Below are positions 9,055 to 17,402 of a stretch of 64,000 nucleotides of DNA, piece by piece. This DNA comes from Bryobacter sp. GTDB taxonomy: Bacteria > Acidobacteriota > Terriglobia > Bryobacterales > Bryobacteraceae. Position numbers and translations under genes: made by a program. Numbering within the stretch: the first letter of the stretch is position 1; each line of letters opens with the position of its first letter. The stretch is from contig JALHNH010000027.1 of the NCBI GenBank assembly GCA_022843625.1, forward strand, positions 1 to 64,000, read 5' to 3'. The notes below the pieces were generated by a model. It was not told the DNA's origin. It worked only from the letters and a program-made list of their open reading frames with translations, and made no database searches.

Positions 9055-10647
9055 CTAGCCGCCGACAGGTTCCAGTGAACTGGGGATCGTGAAGCGAACG
9101 GCAGTGCCGCTGCCTGGAATCGACTCCAGCCAGATGCGGCCTCCGTGACGCTCGACCATTTGCCGGCAAATGGGAAGGCCGATACCAGTGCCAGGAATCT
9201 CATCACCGTGCAAGCGTTCAAACATGCCGAACACTTTTTCAAGACTCGCGCGTTCTACTCCAATACCTTTGTCGCGCACCGAGAATAGCCACCGGTCGGC
9301 GGAGCTGTCGGCGGAAATCTGAATCTCAGGTTGTGAAGGTCCAGAGTATTGAATCGCGTTTCCGATCAGCGTTTCAAAAAGGGAATCGAGCATCGGTGCT
9401 TCGGCCACTACCGTTGGCAAGATTGCAGAGCTCACCCTGGCGCCACTTTCAGCGATTACGCCAGCCATTTTCGCAACGGTGCGGGAGAAGACCTGATTGC
9501 AATCTACCAGCGACAAAATCAAAGCGCCGCGCTGGGTCAAATTCCAGTACTTAGAGAGAGCATTAATCAGGGCTTCAATCCGCAAGGCACTCTCCAGCGC
9601 TTCCTTTAAGTAGACTTGAGCGTTTACACCGGGTCTGTTCTGGTAATCTTCCGCCAGCATCCTGGTGAATTTCACAATCATGGTTAGAGGGTCATGAAGA
9701 TCCTGAGTTAACGCTTTTCCGAACTTCTTCAGCTCCAAATTCGAACGAACGATCGCCTCCTCGACCTTGCGTCTTTCCGTGATATCCATAAACGCACCCA
9801 CTGCACCGCGAGGTTGCCCGGAACTGTCCAACAAGGGGACGGCGTTGCCGAGCAGGCATAAGGAATCGCCATCGTCAAATAGCAAGTCCACCTCGTAGTC
9901 GTCGACTCGTTTGCCGGTTCGCGCCGCTCGTTGCAGCGGCAGATCCTCAAATGGAACTTCCTTGCCGTCTTTGAAGTGCCGATAAGAGCTTAACTGATCT
10001 GGGCCGATGGCGGTCCGGAGGGCGCCGCTGTTAACCGGGAGCCTGAGCAGTTCGTATGCCTTTCGATTGGCCTCGATGGTTGTACACTCGACGTCTTTGG
10101 AAATGTACACGCCCACCGGCACAGTCTCAAGCAGTGCTTCCAGTTCGGTGCGGAGCTTTTGTTCACTCAAGTCGGTGACCACAACACAACAACATGCCAC
10201 GCCACCCAGAACCAGATTCTGCATCGAGAAATATACGGGCAAAGCCGATGCGCCGCTCTTCAATCGAAGTTCGGCTTTTCTGCGGCCTGTAGACTTCAGC
10301 AGAATCGAGACCAGATCTACATCGTCAGCAACCACAAAGTCCTGGATATTCGCACCAAGGACACGCTCCAGGGGGAAGCCCAACATAGTGGCAAACGGCC
10401 TGTTTGCGAAGAGAATCAGCCCGTCCGGACCGAGAGTCACGGCACCTTCGGCCATTTCTTCGATCATTACCCGGTAAGCAGCGTCAGCGCCCTTCAGCGT
10501 GTAGACACGGGCTCCTTCCGGGCCCGTCGATACGATGGCGTCTACTTCCCCATCCCGAATCGCTCTTAGAGTTTCTTCGGCGTCGTCGACCCGCGATTGC
10601 AGCGCCGTGATGCGATCGCGCAGTTGTTCTTTGGTTTCGCTCATCAT
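9055..10647 (-). CDS. PAS-domain histidine kinase with altered H-box, last gene of the kai group
   Basis: A 530-residue cytosolic protein without membrane segments. It has an N-terminal coiled-coil (residues 1-35), PAS domains at about 55-165 and 170-290, a DHp helix at about 295-370 and a HATPase_c domain at about 415-525 with N-box N430, G1 DKGIG, F-box MFERL and G2 GTGIGL. In the usual pattern SHDLQEPL the His is the phospho-acceptor. Here the segment is TQDLHDPL (residues 314-321): the His position is Gln315, and a His occupies position 318 where Gln is normal. Autophosphorylation at the standard site is therefore impossible as read. The start ATG overlaps the kaiB stop (ATGA), tying it to KaiB/KaiC. 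Kinases in this position in other bacteria are thought to be clock or stress outputs. Confidence 0.88.
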   Translation of the reverse strand: MMSETKEQLRDRITALQSRVDDAEETLRAIRDGEVDAIVSTGPEGARVYTLKGADAAYRVMIEEMAEGAVTLGPDGLILFANRPFATMLGFPLERVLGANIQDFVVADDVDLVSILLKSTGRRKAELRLKSGASALPVYFSMQNLVLGGVACCCVVVTDLSEQKLRTELEALLETVPVGVYISKDVECTTIEANRKAYELLRLPVNSGALRTAIGPDQLSSYRHFKDGKEVPFEDLPLQRAARTGKRVDDYEVDLLFDDGDSLCLLGNAVPLLDSSGQPRGAVGAFMDITERRKVEEAIVRSNLELKKFGKALTQDLHDPLTMIVKFTRMLAEDYQNRPGVNAQVYLKEALESALRIEALINALSKYWNLTQRGALILSLVDCNQVFSRTVAKMAGVIAESGARVSSAILPTVVAEAPMLDSLFETLIGNAIQYSGPSQPEIQISADSSADRWLFSVRDKGIGVERASLEKVFGMFERLHGDEIPGTGIGLPICRQMVERHGGRIWLESIPGSGTAVRFTIPSSLEPVGG

Positions 10648-10970
10648 TTTCGGCCTGCTGCGATATCAAGCCCGGCCATGATTCTGGTGCTATCCGACAG
10701 ATCACCCACCAGCTTACGCATTGGCAGGGGGTACTTCTTAATCAGTGTTGGGGTAACTACAATCTGCTCCGAGCTGGCCTGCTCGGGGTTTTGGTAAAGA
10801 TCTACTACTTCGAGTTGGTAGCGGAATTCGAGGTTTGCCTCGCAAAATGTGCGGATGTTCTGGATGGCTCGGGTACAGTTTGGAGTAGAGCCGGTGATGA
10901 ACAGCTTGAGCAGAAATTGCTCTCGATCGGGTTCGGCTTCCGGTAGCGGATTCAGCTTGATATTTTTCAT
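10644..10970 (-). CDS. kaiB: KaiB-family protein (second copy, more divergent)
   Basis: A 108-residue thioredoxin-like KaiB protein. The sequence [19 protein letters not shown] aligns with the cyanobacterial LKLYVAGNTPNSVRAL start. The later [20 protein letters not shown] and GLDI follow the KaiB core with its TPTL cis-proline loop. Cyanobacterial KaiB binds the CI ring of KaiC after a fold switch; whether this copy switches fold cannot be read from the sequence. The acidic C-terminal tail of cyanobacterial KaiB is missing. Its ATG overlaps the stop of the first kaiB (ATGA), and its own stop overlaps the kinase start. The two KaiB copies share only moderate identity, so the duplication is old. 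Confidence 0.9.
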   Translation of the reverse strand: MKNIKLNPLPEAEPDREQFLLKLFITGSTPNCTRAIQNIRTFCEANLEFRYQLEVVDLYQNPEQASSEQIVVTPTLIKKYPLPMRKLVGDLSDSTRIMAGLDIAAGRK

Positions 10971-11290
10971 GAACGGAGGGTGGAAGGACTCGAGATCAGA
11001 TCAAGCCCAACAAGTACTTTCTCTGTATTGGAAAGGTCGCCAATGATTTTTCGTACCGGCTCTGGAAGCTTACGAACCAGGGTTGGGAGAGCAAAAATCT
11101 GGTCTCCCGCCGCCAACTTCGGGTTCACCAGCAAGTCCACAATTTCGATGTGATACTCGTTCGGGAGATGCTCCTCGCAAATGCGCTTCAGATTGGCAAG
11201 AGCCTGGATGGACTTCGCCGTCTGCCCGGCGACATAGAGCCGCATCTGCCATTTCGCCTTTGAAGCCTGTAGTTTGGTTCTGTTCGGCAT
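10967..11290 (-). CDS. kaiB: KaiB-family protein (copy closest to canonical KaiB)
   Basis: A 107-residue KaiB protein. [16 protein letters not shown], the [12 protein letters not shown] segment, [20 protein letters not shown] and EKVLVGLDL match the cyanobacterial protein nearly block for block, and better than the neighbouring copy. I chose the ATG at 11290 (MPNRTKLQ) because GAGGGGAG lies about 12 bases upstream and the start sits one base after the kaiC stop; the frame is open for 13 more codons to 11329 inside kaiC. KaiB would bind KaiC's CI ring. No kaiA is found nearby, so this belongs to the KaiBC-only systems of non-cyanobacteria. Confidence 0.92.
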   Translation of the reverse strand: MPNRTKLQASKAKWQMRLYVAGQTAKSIQALANLKRICEEHLPNEYHIEIVDLLVNPKLAAGDQIFALPTLVRKLPEPVRKIIGDLSNTEKVLVGLDLISSPSTLRS

Positions 11291-11291
11291 C

Positions 11292-13061
11292 CTAATTCTT
11301 CTCCCCTCGCGTGCTGGATTTTTCACCATTGGAATCCGGGATTCCCTTTTTGTCGAAACGGCTTTGAGCCATTTCGTGTGCGTCCTTTTCCCACTTCATA
11401 AACTTCACCTTCTGTTGGGCAATGATTTGCTGCGACTCCTGCTCTTCGGCCTTCAGCTCCAGTTGCAAGACGGCGATTTGAGAATCCAGAGCTTTGCGTT
11501 TGTGCTGGAGCAGGAGCTGTTTACGCTCAATTTCCTGGAGCCCCTCGATACGGGCCGAGGCGTCCTTAGCCTCTTGTGTGACACGCGCGGAACCTGTGAG
11601 CAAACCAAGTTCGCCTAAATACACTTCGCGCAGGGCTACCCCCTGGCTGGTAAGCAAAAATTCGCGAATCTGGTTGGAATGAGAAAGACCGCGTGCTTTC
11701 AAGATATACATGCCACGATTGCGTTCTCCCCCACTCTCGATGTCTCTCAACAGCAACCACGCGTCGGCGAGCGAAGAGATATCAATGTCGGTATTTTCTA
11801 AAGTATTAGACCCGCTGGTCAGGGTATTCAGGATGGCGGTAATCTGCTCCTGTTTCAGGAAATCGATCAGCCGCAACAATATGCTTCTTGTCTCATGGGG
11901 CGTACCGGCGTGAAGTAATGCCGTTACCGGGTCTACCACTACGACACTTGGCTTGAAGTCTTTGATAATTTTATGGATTCTTACCAGATGCATTTCAAGG
12001 CCGAATGTTGTCGGCCTTACAGAATGGAAACGCAATAAGCCTTTGTCCATCCAGTGCTTCAAGTCGATGCCGATGGAGCGCATGTTGCGCATGATCTGTT
12101 CGGCAGATTCTTCAAATGAGAAGATCACACAGCGCTCGCCACGGGCGCAGGCCGCCGCCACAAAATGGGATGAGAGACTTGATTTTCCGGTGCCCGAAGT
12201 GCCCGATATCAAAATGCTGCTTCCGCGAAAATAGCCTTTGCCGCCAAACATCACGTCCAGCGCCGGCACGCCTGTGGATAGCCTTTCGGTGCTCGAAGAA
12301 TAGTTCAGGTCCGTCGAAGTTACGGGCAGGACGGAGATGCCGTCTTCCTGGATCAGGAAGGGGTATTCGTTCATCCCGTGGGTGGAGCCTCGATATTTGA
12401 TGATCCGGAGGCGGCGCGTGAGAACCGTCTCAGTCACCTGTTGATCGAGTAAAATCACGCAATCGGACAGATACTCTTCGAGACCATGCCGGGTGAGCAT
12501 CGCTTGCCCTCGTTCTCCGGTAACGATTGTGGTGAGTTTTCGGTCTTTCAACCAGCGGAAGAGCCTGCGCAATTCCGCCCGCAAGAGCCCCTGATCCTCA
12601 AGCCCGGCGAAGAGAGCCTCCACACTATCCAGCAGGACTCGTTTGGCTCCGATGGAATCGACGGCATAAGCGAGCCGTACGAAGAGCGCCTCCAGATCAT
12701 AGTCACCGGTTTCGTGGATCAAACTTCGATCGAGGTGAACATGATCAATGACCAGCTTTTTGCGAGCGATCAACTGAGGAAGGTCGAATCCAAGAGAGGA
12801 AACGTTACTGGCAAGTTCGTCAGCCGTCTCCTCAAAAGAAAGGCAGACGCCTGGTTCGTCGAATTCTATCGCACCGCGAACCAGAAACTCCATCCCGAGG
12901 AGGGTCTTTCCGCAACCGGCTCCGCCACAAACCAGAGTGGATCGACCGCGCGGCAAGCCGCCCTTTGCAATTTCATCCAGCCCGTAGATACCGGTGGGGC
13001 ACTTGGGAAGTTGTTGGGGAGCAGATTTTATCAGTTTGGTTTTATTTTTTGGGGCAGGCAT
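11292..13061 (-). CDS. kaiC: KaiC-family double-ATPase with C-terminal coiled-coil extension
   Basis: A double RecA-like ATPase. With the start at 13061 (MPAPKNKT, 589 residues) the numbering nearly coincides with Synechococcus KaiC: CI Walker A GGAGCGKT at 46-53 and CI catalytic Glu77-Glu78, CII Walker A GTSGTGKS at 287-294 and CII Glu317-Glu318. The phosphorylation pair Ser431-Thr432 of cyanobacteria corresponds to Ser429-Ser430 in DIDISSLAD. An upstream start at 13127 would add 22 residues. After the [10 protein letters not shown] segment the protein continues for about 90 residues, rich in Glu, Gln and Lys (a predicted coiled coil), replacing the KaiA-binding tail. It heads the operon kaiC-kaiB-kaiB-kinase. 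A circadian or stress timing role is known for homologues; it is inferred here. Confidence 0.92.
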   Translation of the reverse strand: MPAPKNKTKLIKSAPQQLPKCPTGIYGLDEIAKGGLPRGRSTLVCGGAGCGKTLLGMEFLVRGAIEFDEPGVCLSFEETADELASNVSSLGFDLPQLIARKKLVIDHVHLDRSLIHETGDYDLEALFVRLAYAVDSIGAKRVLLDSVEALFAGLEDQGLLRAELRRLFRWLKDRKLTTIVTGERGQAMLTRHGLEEYLSDCVILLDQQVTETVLTRRLRIIKYRGSTHGMNEYPFLIQEDGISVLPVTSTDLNYSSSTERLSTGVPALDVMFGGKGYFRGSSILISGTSGTGKSSLSSHFVAAACARGERCVIFSFEESAEQIMRNMRSIGIDLKHWMDKGLLRFHSVRPTTFGLEMHLVRIHKIIKDFKPSVVVVDPVTALLHAGTPHETRSILLRLIDFLKQEQITAILNTLTSGSNTLENTDIDISSLADAWLLLRDIESGGERNRGMYILKARGLSHSNQIREFLLTSQGVALREVYLGELGLLTGSARVTQEAKDASARIEGLQEIERKQLLLQHKRKALDSQIAVLQLELKAEEQESQQIIAQQKVKFMKWEKDAHEMAQSRFDKKGIPDSNGEKSSTRGEKN

Positions 13062-13197
13062 TGAGCAATGGCTTCCTACGAGACGATCTCGCAGAAAGAC
13101 ATAATGTGTTGGCACGTTTAGGGCCATACAAAAGAGTCAATGAATCCTGCGGCTTAGCGATTTTCTGGGGGCATGTGACCGTCCAAATAACGCCACT

Positions 13198-13211
13198 GAC
13201 CAAATACGGTC
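13198..13211. promoter_or_regulatory. Operator-like near-palindrome in the kaiC/pntA divergent region
   Basis: The sequence GACCAAATACGGTC has GACC/GGTC arms around a six-base centre and is followed directly by another GGTCA. It lies 137 bases upstream of the chosen kaiC start and about 90 bases upstream of pntAA. A 12-of-14 match, GACCACATATGGTC, occurs at 26901, 138 bases upstream of the lmo0937-type gene. The near-equal spacing on the same strand suggests a shared regulator, perhaps of a stress or clock regulon. This is inference from two sites only. Confidence 0.4.
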
Positions 13212-13299
13212 GGTCAAGACATCCTGCCGTCAAGGAGACCCAAAGATAGCGGTTGCATTTGAGGCTTTGGAGGAATAGGATTGCAGCCGAGGAAAGCAA

Positions 13300-14469
13300 A
13301 TGGCTTCATTACTCGGAGTAGTAAAGGAAACACTGCCTGGCGAAAGGCGTGTGGCCTTGACCCCAAGGGCCGCGGAGGCCTTGGGCAAGGCCGGGCTGGA
13401 AGTGGTGCTGGAGGCGGGAGCGGGGACGTCGGCCGGATATCCGGACAAGGACTATGAGTCGCGTGGGGTGAAGTTGGCGAGCCGCAAGGAGGTGTTTGCT
13501 TCGGCCGGAAGCCTTGCTCAGGTGCGGTCGCTTGGGGCGAATCCTCTGGCGGGCCGCGATGATTTGCCCCATTACCGCGCTGGACAGGTTGTTCTGGGGC
13601 TAGGCGAACCACTGACGGCCCCACAAGAGAATCAGGATCTCGCGCAAACCGGCGTCTCTTATCTGGCTCTGGAGTTGATCCCCCGCATTACGCGGGCGCA
13701 GTCGATGGACGTACTGTCGTCGATGGCCAGCATCGCAGGATATAAGGCGGTACTGATGGGCGCAAGCCAGTTGCCTCGGCTTCTGCCCATGATGACCACC
13801 GCGGCTGGCACTATCGCGCCGGCCAAGGTTCTCATACTGGGGGCAGGCGTTGCCGGCTTGCAGGCGATTGCTACGGCGCGGCGCCTTGGCGCAGTAGTGA
13901 GCGCATACGACGTGCGGCCCGCCGCCAAAGAACAGGTGGAAAGCCTGGGGGCGAAGTTCATTGTTCTCGATGTGGACAACGCTGGAGCCGAAGACAAAGG
14001 TGGTTATGCCAAGGCCATGGACGAGGCCTTCTACAAGCGCCAGCGGGAACTGCTTACCGACGTGATTCGCGAGCAGGATCTTGTGATTACCACTGCAGCC
14101 GTGCCAGGCCGCAAGGCACCCATCCTGATGACCACCGAGATGGTGGCGGCGATGGCGCCAGGCTCTGTCGTGGTGGATCTGGCCGCAGAGCGCGGCGGCA
14201 ACTGCGAGGTAACGATACCGGGCGAGACGATTGACTTTCAGGGTGTCACGATCATGGGGCCGATGAATGTCGCCTCGCTACTGCCCTATCACGCCAGCCA
14301 GACTTTTGCCCATAACGTCTCGGCATTCCTCAAGAACCTGATGGTCAAAGGAGACTTTCATCTCAATCGTGAGGACGAAATCATTCGCGAGACGCTGGTG
14401 TGCGAAGGGGGACGAGTCGTGCATCCAAAGTTGATTGAAGTGGCAGAACGAATTGGGGTGACGTCATGA
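13300..14469 (+). CDS. pntAA: NAD(P) transhydrogenase, alpha subunit part 1 (NAD-binding domain)
   Basis: A 389-residue soluble domain I of proton-translocating transhydrogenase, which passes hydride between NADH and NADP+ using the proton gradient. The alanine-dehydrogenase-like N-terminus (VVKETLPGERRVALTP) precedes a Rossmann fold with GAGVAGLQAI near residue 180 and SAYDVRPAA. GAGGFAK-type RQRELL loops follow (KRQRELLTDVIREQD), as in split PntAA proteins. GAGGAAAG lies just before the ATG. The stop overlaps the next start (ATGA). In Acidobacteria and alpha-proteobacteria the alpha chain is split in two, as here. It is divergent from kaiC. Confidence 0.95.
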   Translation: MASLLGVVKETLPGERRVALTPRAAEALGKAGLEVVLEAGAGTSAGYPDKDYESRGVKLASRKEVFASAGSLAQVRSLGANPLAGRDDLPHYRAGQVVLGLGEPLTAPQENQDLAQTGVSYLALELIPRITRAQSMDVLSSMASIAGYKAVLMGASQLPRLLPMMTTAAGTIAPAKVLILGAGVAGLQAIATARRLGAVVSAYDVRPAAKEQVESLGAKFIVLDVDNAGAEDKGGYAKAMDEAFYKRQRELLTDVIREQDLVITTAAVPGRKAPILMTTEMVAAMAPGSVVVDLAAERGGNCEVTIPGETIDFQGVTIMGPMNVASLLPYHASQTFAHNVSAFLKNLMVKGDFHLNREDEIIRETLVCEGGRVVHPKLIEVAERIGVTS

Positions 14470-14762
14470 AGGGTTTTGAAGCTGGCTTGTTTGTATTCAT
14501 GCTTGCAGCCTTTCTGGGCTTTGAGCTGATCAAGCGCGTGTCGCCACTGCTGCACACGCCACTGATGTCGCTGACCAATGCCATCTCGGCGATTGCCGTT
14601 GTGGGTGCAATCCTGATCGCAGGAGAGAAAGACGCGTCCATGCTGAGCCGCATCCTGGGCTTTACGGCCGTGACGGCGTCAGTGATCAATCTGGTGAGCG
14701 GTTACCTGATCACGGACAGAATGCTCAAGATGTTCAAGCGCCGGGAAGGAGTGGCGAAATGA
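14466..14762 (+). CDS. pntAB: NAD(P) transhydrogenase, alpha subunit part 2 (membrane segment)
   Basis: A 98-residue membrane piece of the split transhydrogenase alpha chain, with three hydrophobic helices (about residues 7-25, 42-60 and 68-88). LFVFMLAAFLGFELI, the TPLMSLTNAISAI motif and VSGYLITDRML are conserved in this subunit. It forms part of the proton channel with PntB. It overlaps both neighbours by four bases (ATGA), so it is translationally coupled and stoichiometric with them. Confidence 0.95.
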   Translation: MKGFEAGLFVFMLAAFLGFELIKRVSPLLHTPLMSLTNAISAIAVVGAILIAGEKDASMLSRILGFTAVTASVINLVSGYLITDRMLKMFKRREGVAK

Positions 14763-16135
14763 ACGAGACCATTCTGGAGATGATCTACATTGCCGCAGCG
14801 GCAGGGTTCATCCTTGCTCTGAAATGGATGAGTTCTCCGGCAACTGCGCGACGCGGTGTGCTGGCCGGTGAGATCGGGATGCTGCTTGCGGTGGTAGGAA
14901 CGCTGCTTCGCTTTGAAGTGGTGGATTACACCTGGATCTTTGCGGCCTTCCTGCTGGGCTCGGCCATCGGCGTGCCGCTGGCTTACAAGATGCCGATGAC
15001 GGCTGTGCCACAACGGACGGCCATCTCGCATGCTTTTGGTGCGCTGGCTGCAGCACTGATCGGAGTTGCGGAATATTACCGGGCCACGCCCGACCGCTTT
15101 GTGATGACTGCGCTGGCTGCGGAGGTGCTGCTTGGATTTCTTACTTTCACTGCCAGCCTGATGGCCTTTGGCAAGTTGCAGGAACTTTTGCCCACCAGGC
15201 CTATTACCTATAAGGGTCAGAATGTCGTCAACTTGAGCATTTTGGGACTCGCTCTTGTGTTGGGCATGGCCCTGGTTGCTGACCCGTCGCGTACCTGGCT
15301 CTTCCCGATCTTCTCGCTGCTGGCGCTCACCTTCGGGGTGATGCTGATTGTGCCCATTGGTGGTGCAGACATGCCAACCGTGATCGCACTGCTTAATTCC
15401 TATGCGGGCCTCTCGGCCAGTGCCATGGGCTTTGCCCTCGATAACAAGCTACTGATTGTTGCTGGAGCGCTGGACGGATCTTCCGGCCTGATTCTTTCGA
15501 TCATCATGTGCAAGGCGATGAACCGGTCGTTCAGCAATGTGCTTTTTGGTGCGTTTGGGCAGGTGCAGGCCAGTGCAGCGGCCACGGGCGAAGTGAAGCC
15601 CGTTCGTTCTGCGTCGCACGAAGAAGCGGCCGAGATTCTGGGCAGCGCACAGACGGTGGTGATCATCCCCGGTTACGGTATGGCCGTGGCGCAGGCGCAA
15701 CACAAGGTACGGGAACTCTTTGACAGTCTCTCCAAACGAGGTGTGGATGTACGCTTTGCGATCCACCCTGTGGCAGGCCGCATGCCGGGCCACATGAACG
15801 TGCTGCTGGCGGAAGCGAACATTCCTTATGACCGGCTTTTTGAGATGGATGAGATCAACTCAGAGCTGGAACACGTGGATGTCGCACTGGTAATTGGGGC
15901 TAACGACGTGGTGAATCCGGCCGCCCGCAACGACCCGGGCAGCCCCATCGCCGGGATGCCTATTCTGAACGCCGACAAGGCTCGGACTGTAATGGTGATC
16001 AAGCGCGGGATGAGCCCGGGCTTCGCCGGCATCGACAACGAGCTTTATTACATGGACAAGACGCTGATGCTTTTTGGCGACGCCAAAGGCTTTGTGGCGG
16101 GGATCGTCAAGGAACTGAGCGCGGTTCACGCTTGA
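14759..16135 (+). CDS. pntB: NAD(P) transhydrogenase, beta subunit
   Basis: A 458-residue beta chain with eight or nine membrane helices (residues about 5-280) forming the proton channel. The C-terminal domain III binds NADP(H) and shows IIPGYGMAVAQAQH, GRMPGHMNVLLAEA and GANDVVNPAA, all standard motifs. With PntAA and PntAB it makes a complete enzyme supplying NADPH at the expense of the proton gradient. It ends convergently with the MFS gene, overlapping by ten bases, so no dedicated terminator fits between them. Confidence 0.96.
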   Translation: MNETILEMIYIAAAAGFILALKWMSSPATARRGVLAGEIGMLLAVVGTLLRFEVVDYTWIFAAFLLGSAIGVPLAYKMPMTAVPQRTAISHAFGALAAALIGVAEYYRATPDRFVMTALAAEVLLGFLTFTASLMAFGKLQELLPTRPITYKGQNVVNLSILGLALVLGMALVADPSRTWLFPIFSLLALTFGVMLIVPIGGADMPTVIALLNSYAGLSASAMGFALDNKLLIVAGALDGSSGLILSIIMCKAMNRSFSNVLFGAFGQVQASAAATGEVKPVRSASHEEAAEILGSAQTVVIIPGYGMAVAQAQHKVRELFDSLSKRGVDVRFAIHPVAGRMPGHMNVLLAEANIPYDRLFEMDEINSELEHVDVALVIGANDVVNPAARNDPGSPIAGMPILNADKARTVMVIKRGMSPGFAGIDNELYYMDKTLMLFGDAKGFVAGIVKELSAVHA

Positions 16136-17367
16136 GGCTCTGTTGCCATCGGCCGAATCGATAGCACCAGCACAATCGAGAACAAAGCGACGCTGGCAAA
16201 GATGCCAAAGATGGTCATCAAAGGAACCTGGGCATCGCGTAAAATACCGAAGCCCATATCCGCGAGGCCGCCGCAACTGATGCTTACCAGGTTCATGATG
16301 CCGTAGCCGGTGGCGCGTAAATGTGGCCTCGTAATCTGACAGAGGATCGGCATGTTGTTGGTGTCGAAGAAGCCCCAGCCAAGACCGAACAAGATCAGGA
16401 ATCCAATCGCAACACCAAGCATGCCGGTGCGGGGCGAATAGCCCACCCCAAGCATCGCAATTACGATCAGGACCATGCCCAGTGCGCTTGTATAGATGCG
16501 CCCGCGGTTGGTGCGCTGCATCCAGCGGTCTGCTCCGTAGCCACCTACAAAGGCCGCCAGAATCGCCGCAATCATCCAGTACAAGGTGGCCGAAACACCG
16601 GCTTTGCCCTGGCCGATGCCGAACTCAGCCTTCAGGATCGCAGGCATCCAGTCACGGACAATCCATCCGGCCATGGCCGGCAAGGTGAAGTAAAAGACGA
16701 GCAGCAAAAACGAACGATTCGTCAGCAGCTCTCGCAATGAGCTGAGAGGGCTGTGCCGCTCGAGCTTTTCTACGACCGGCGAATTCTTCACCATCAAAAA
16801 CAACGGCACTGCGTAGGCAACGCCCACCAGACCACAAACCTCAAACATCCAGCGCCAGCCAAGGGCAGGGCTGTCGGCTGCGTAGCCGCTGAAGCCGCCA
16901 ACAATCACACCCGCATAGATGCCCATCTGGTGCATACCAACGGCGCGGGACCGGGTGGGCCCGTAGTGGTAATCGGCAATCAGGGCCAGTGCCGCAGGAA
17001 GGTAGAAGGCCTCGCTGATGCCCATGATGGCGCGGGTCCAGAGCAACTCGTTATAGGTAGTGGCCTGCCCTGTAGCCCAGGTCACGCCGGACCAGATGGC
17101 AAGGCTGAGCGCAATCACATGCCTGCGGCTGAACCGGTCGGCCAGGTAGCCGCCAACAGGGCTCAGGAAGGCATAGGTCCACTTGAATAGAGCGAGGATC
17201 TTGCCCCAGTTCGCTTCAGAGCCGATATCGGGGATGTCCGTCATCAGCGAGAACTTCATCGCGGCCAGCATCTGCCGGTCGAGATAGTTGAGCAATGCTA
17301 CCGGCATCAGCAGAGCAACTACAAACCACGCATACTTCATACGGCTTCCGCCGTCACTTGTGTTCAT
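16126..17367 (-). CDS. MFS transporter (anion:cation symporter-like)
   Basis: A 12-helix major facilitator. The first helix with NYLDRQML and the loop-2 signature GGYLADRFSRRH are typical of the ACS branch that moves sugar acids and other organic anions; the second half repeats GYGADRWMQRTNRG. I set the start at the ATG at 17367. An in-frame ATG at 17340 (MKYAWF) has GGCGGAAG just upstream and may be the true start, and a GTG at 17373 is also open. It lies 35 bases downstream of the giant glucan synthase gene on the same strand, so it is probably in the same transcript. The substrate is unknown. Confidence 0.82.
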   Translation of the reverse strand: MNTSDGGSRMKYAWFVVALLMPVALLNYLDRQMLAAMKFSLMTDIPDIGSEANWGKILALFKWTYAFLSPVGGYLADRFSRRHVIALSLAIWSGVTWATGQATTYNELLWTRAIMGISEAFYLPAALALIADYHYGPTRSRAVGMHQMGIYAGVIVGGFSGYAADSPALGWRWMFEVCGLVGVAYAVPLFLMVKNSPVVEKLERHSPLSSLRELLTNRSFLLLVFYFTLPAMAGWIVRDWMPAILKAEFGIGQGKAGVSATLYWMIAAILAAFVGGYGADRWMQRTNRGRIYTSALGMVLIVIAMLGVGYSPRTGMLGVAIGFLILFGLGWGFFDTNNMPILCQITRPHLRATGYGIMNLVSISCGGLADMGFGILRDAQVPLMTIFGIFASVALFSIVLVLSIRPMATEPQA

Positions 17368-17402
17368 CGGCACTTCGGCGATTGTACCGTTTTGTAGCTG
17401 AC

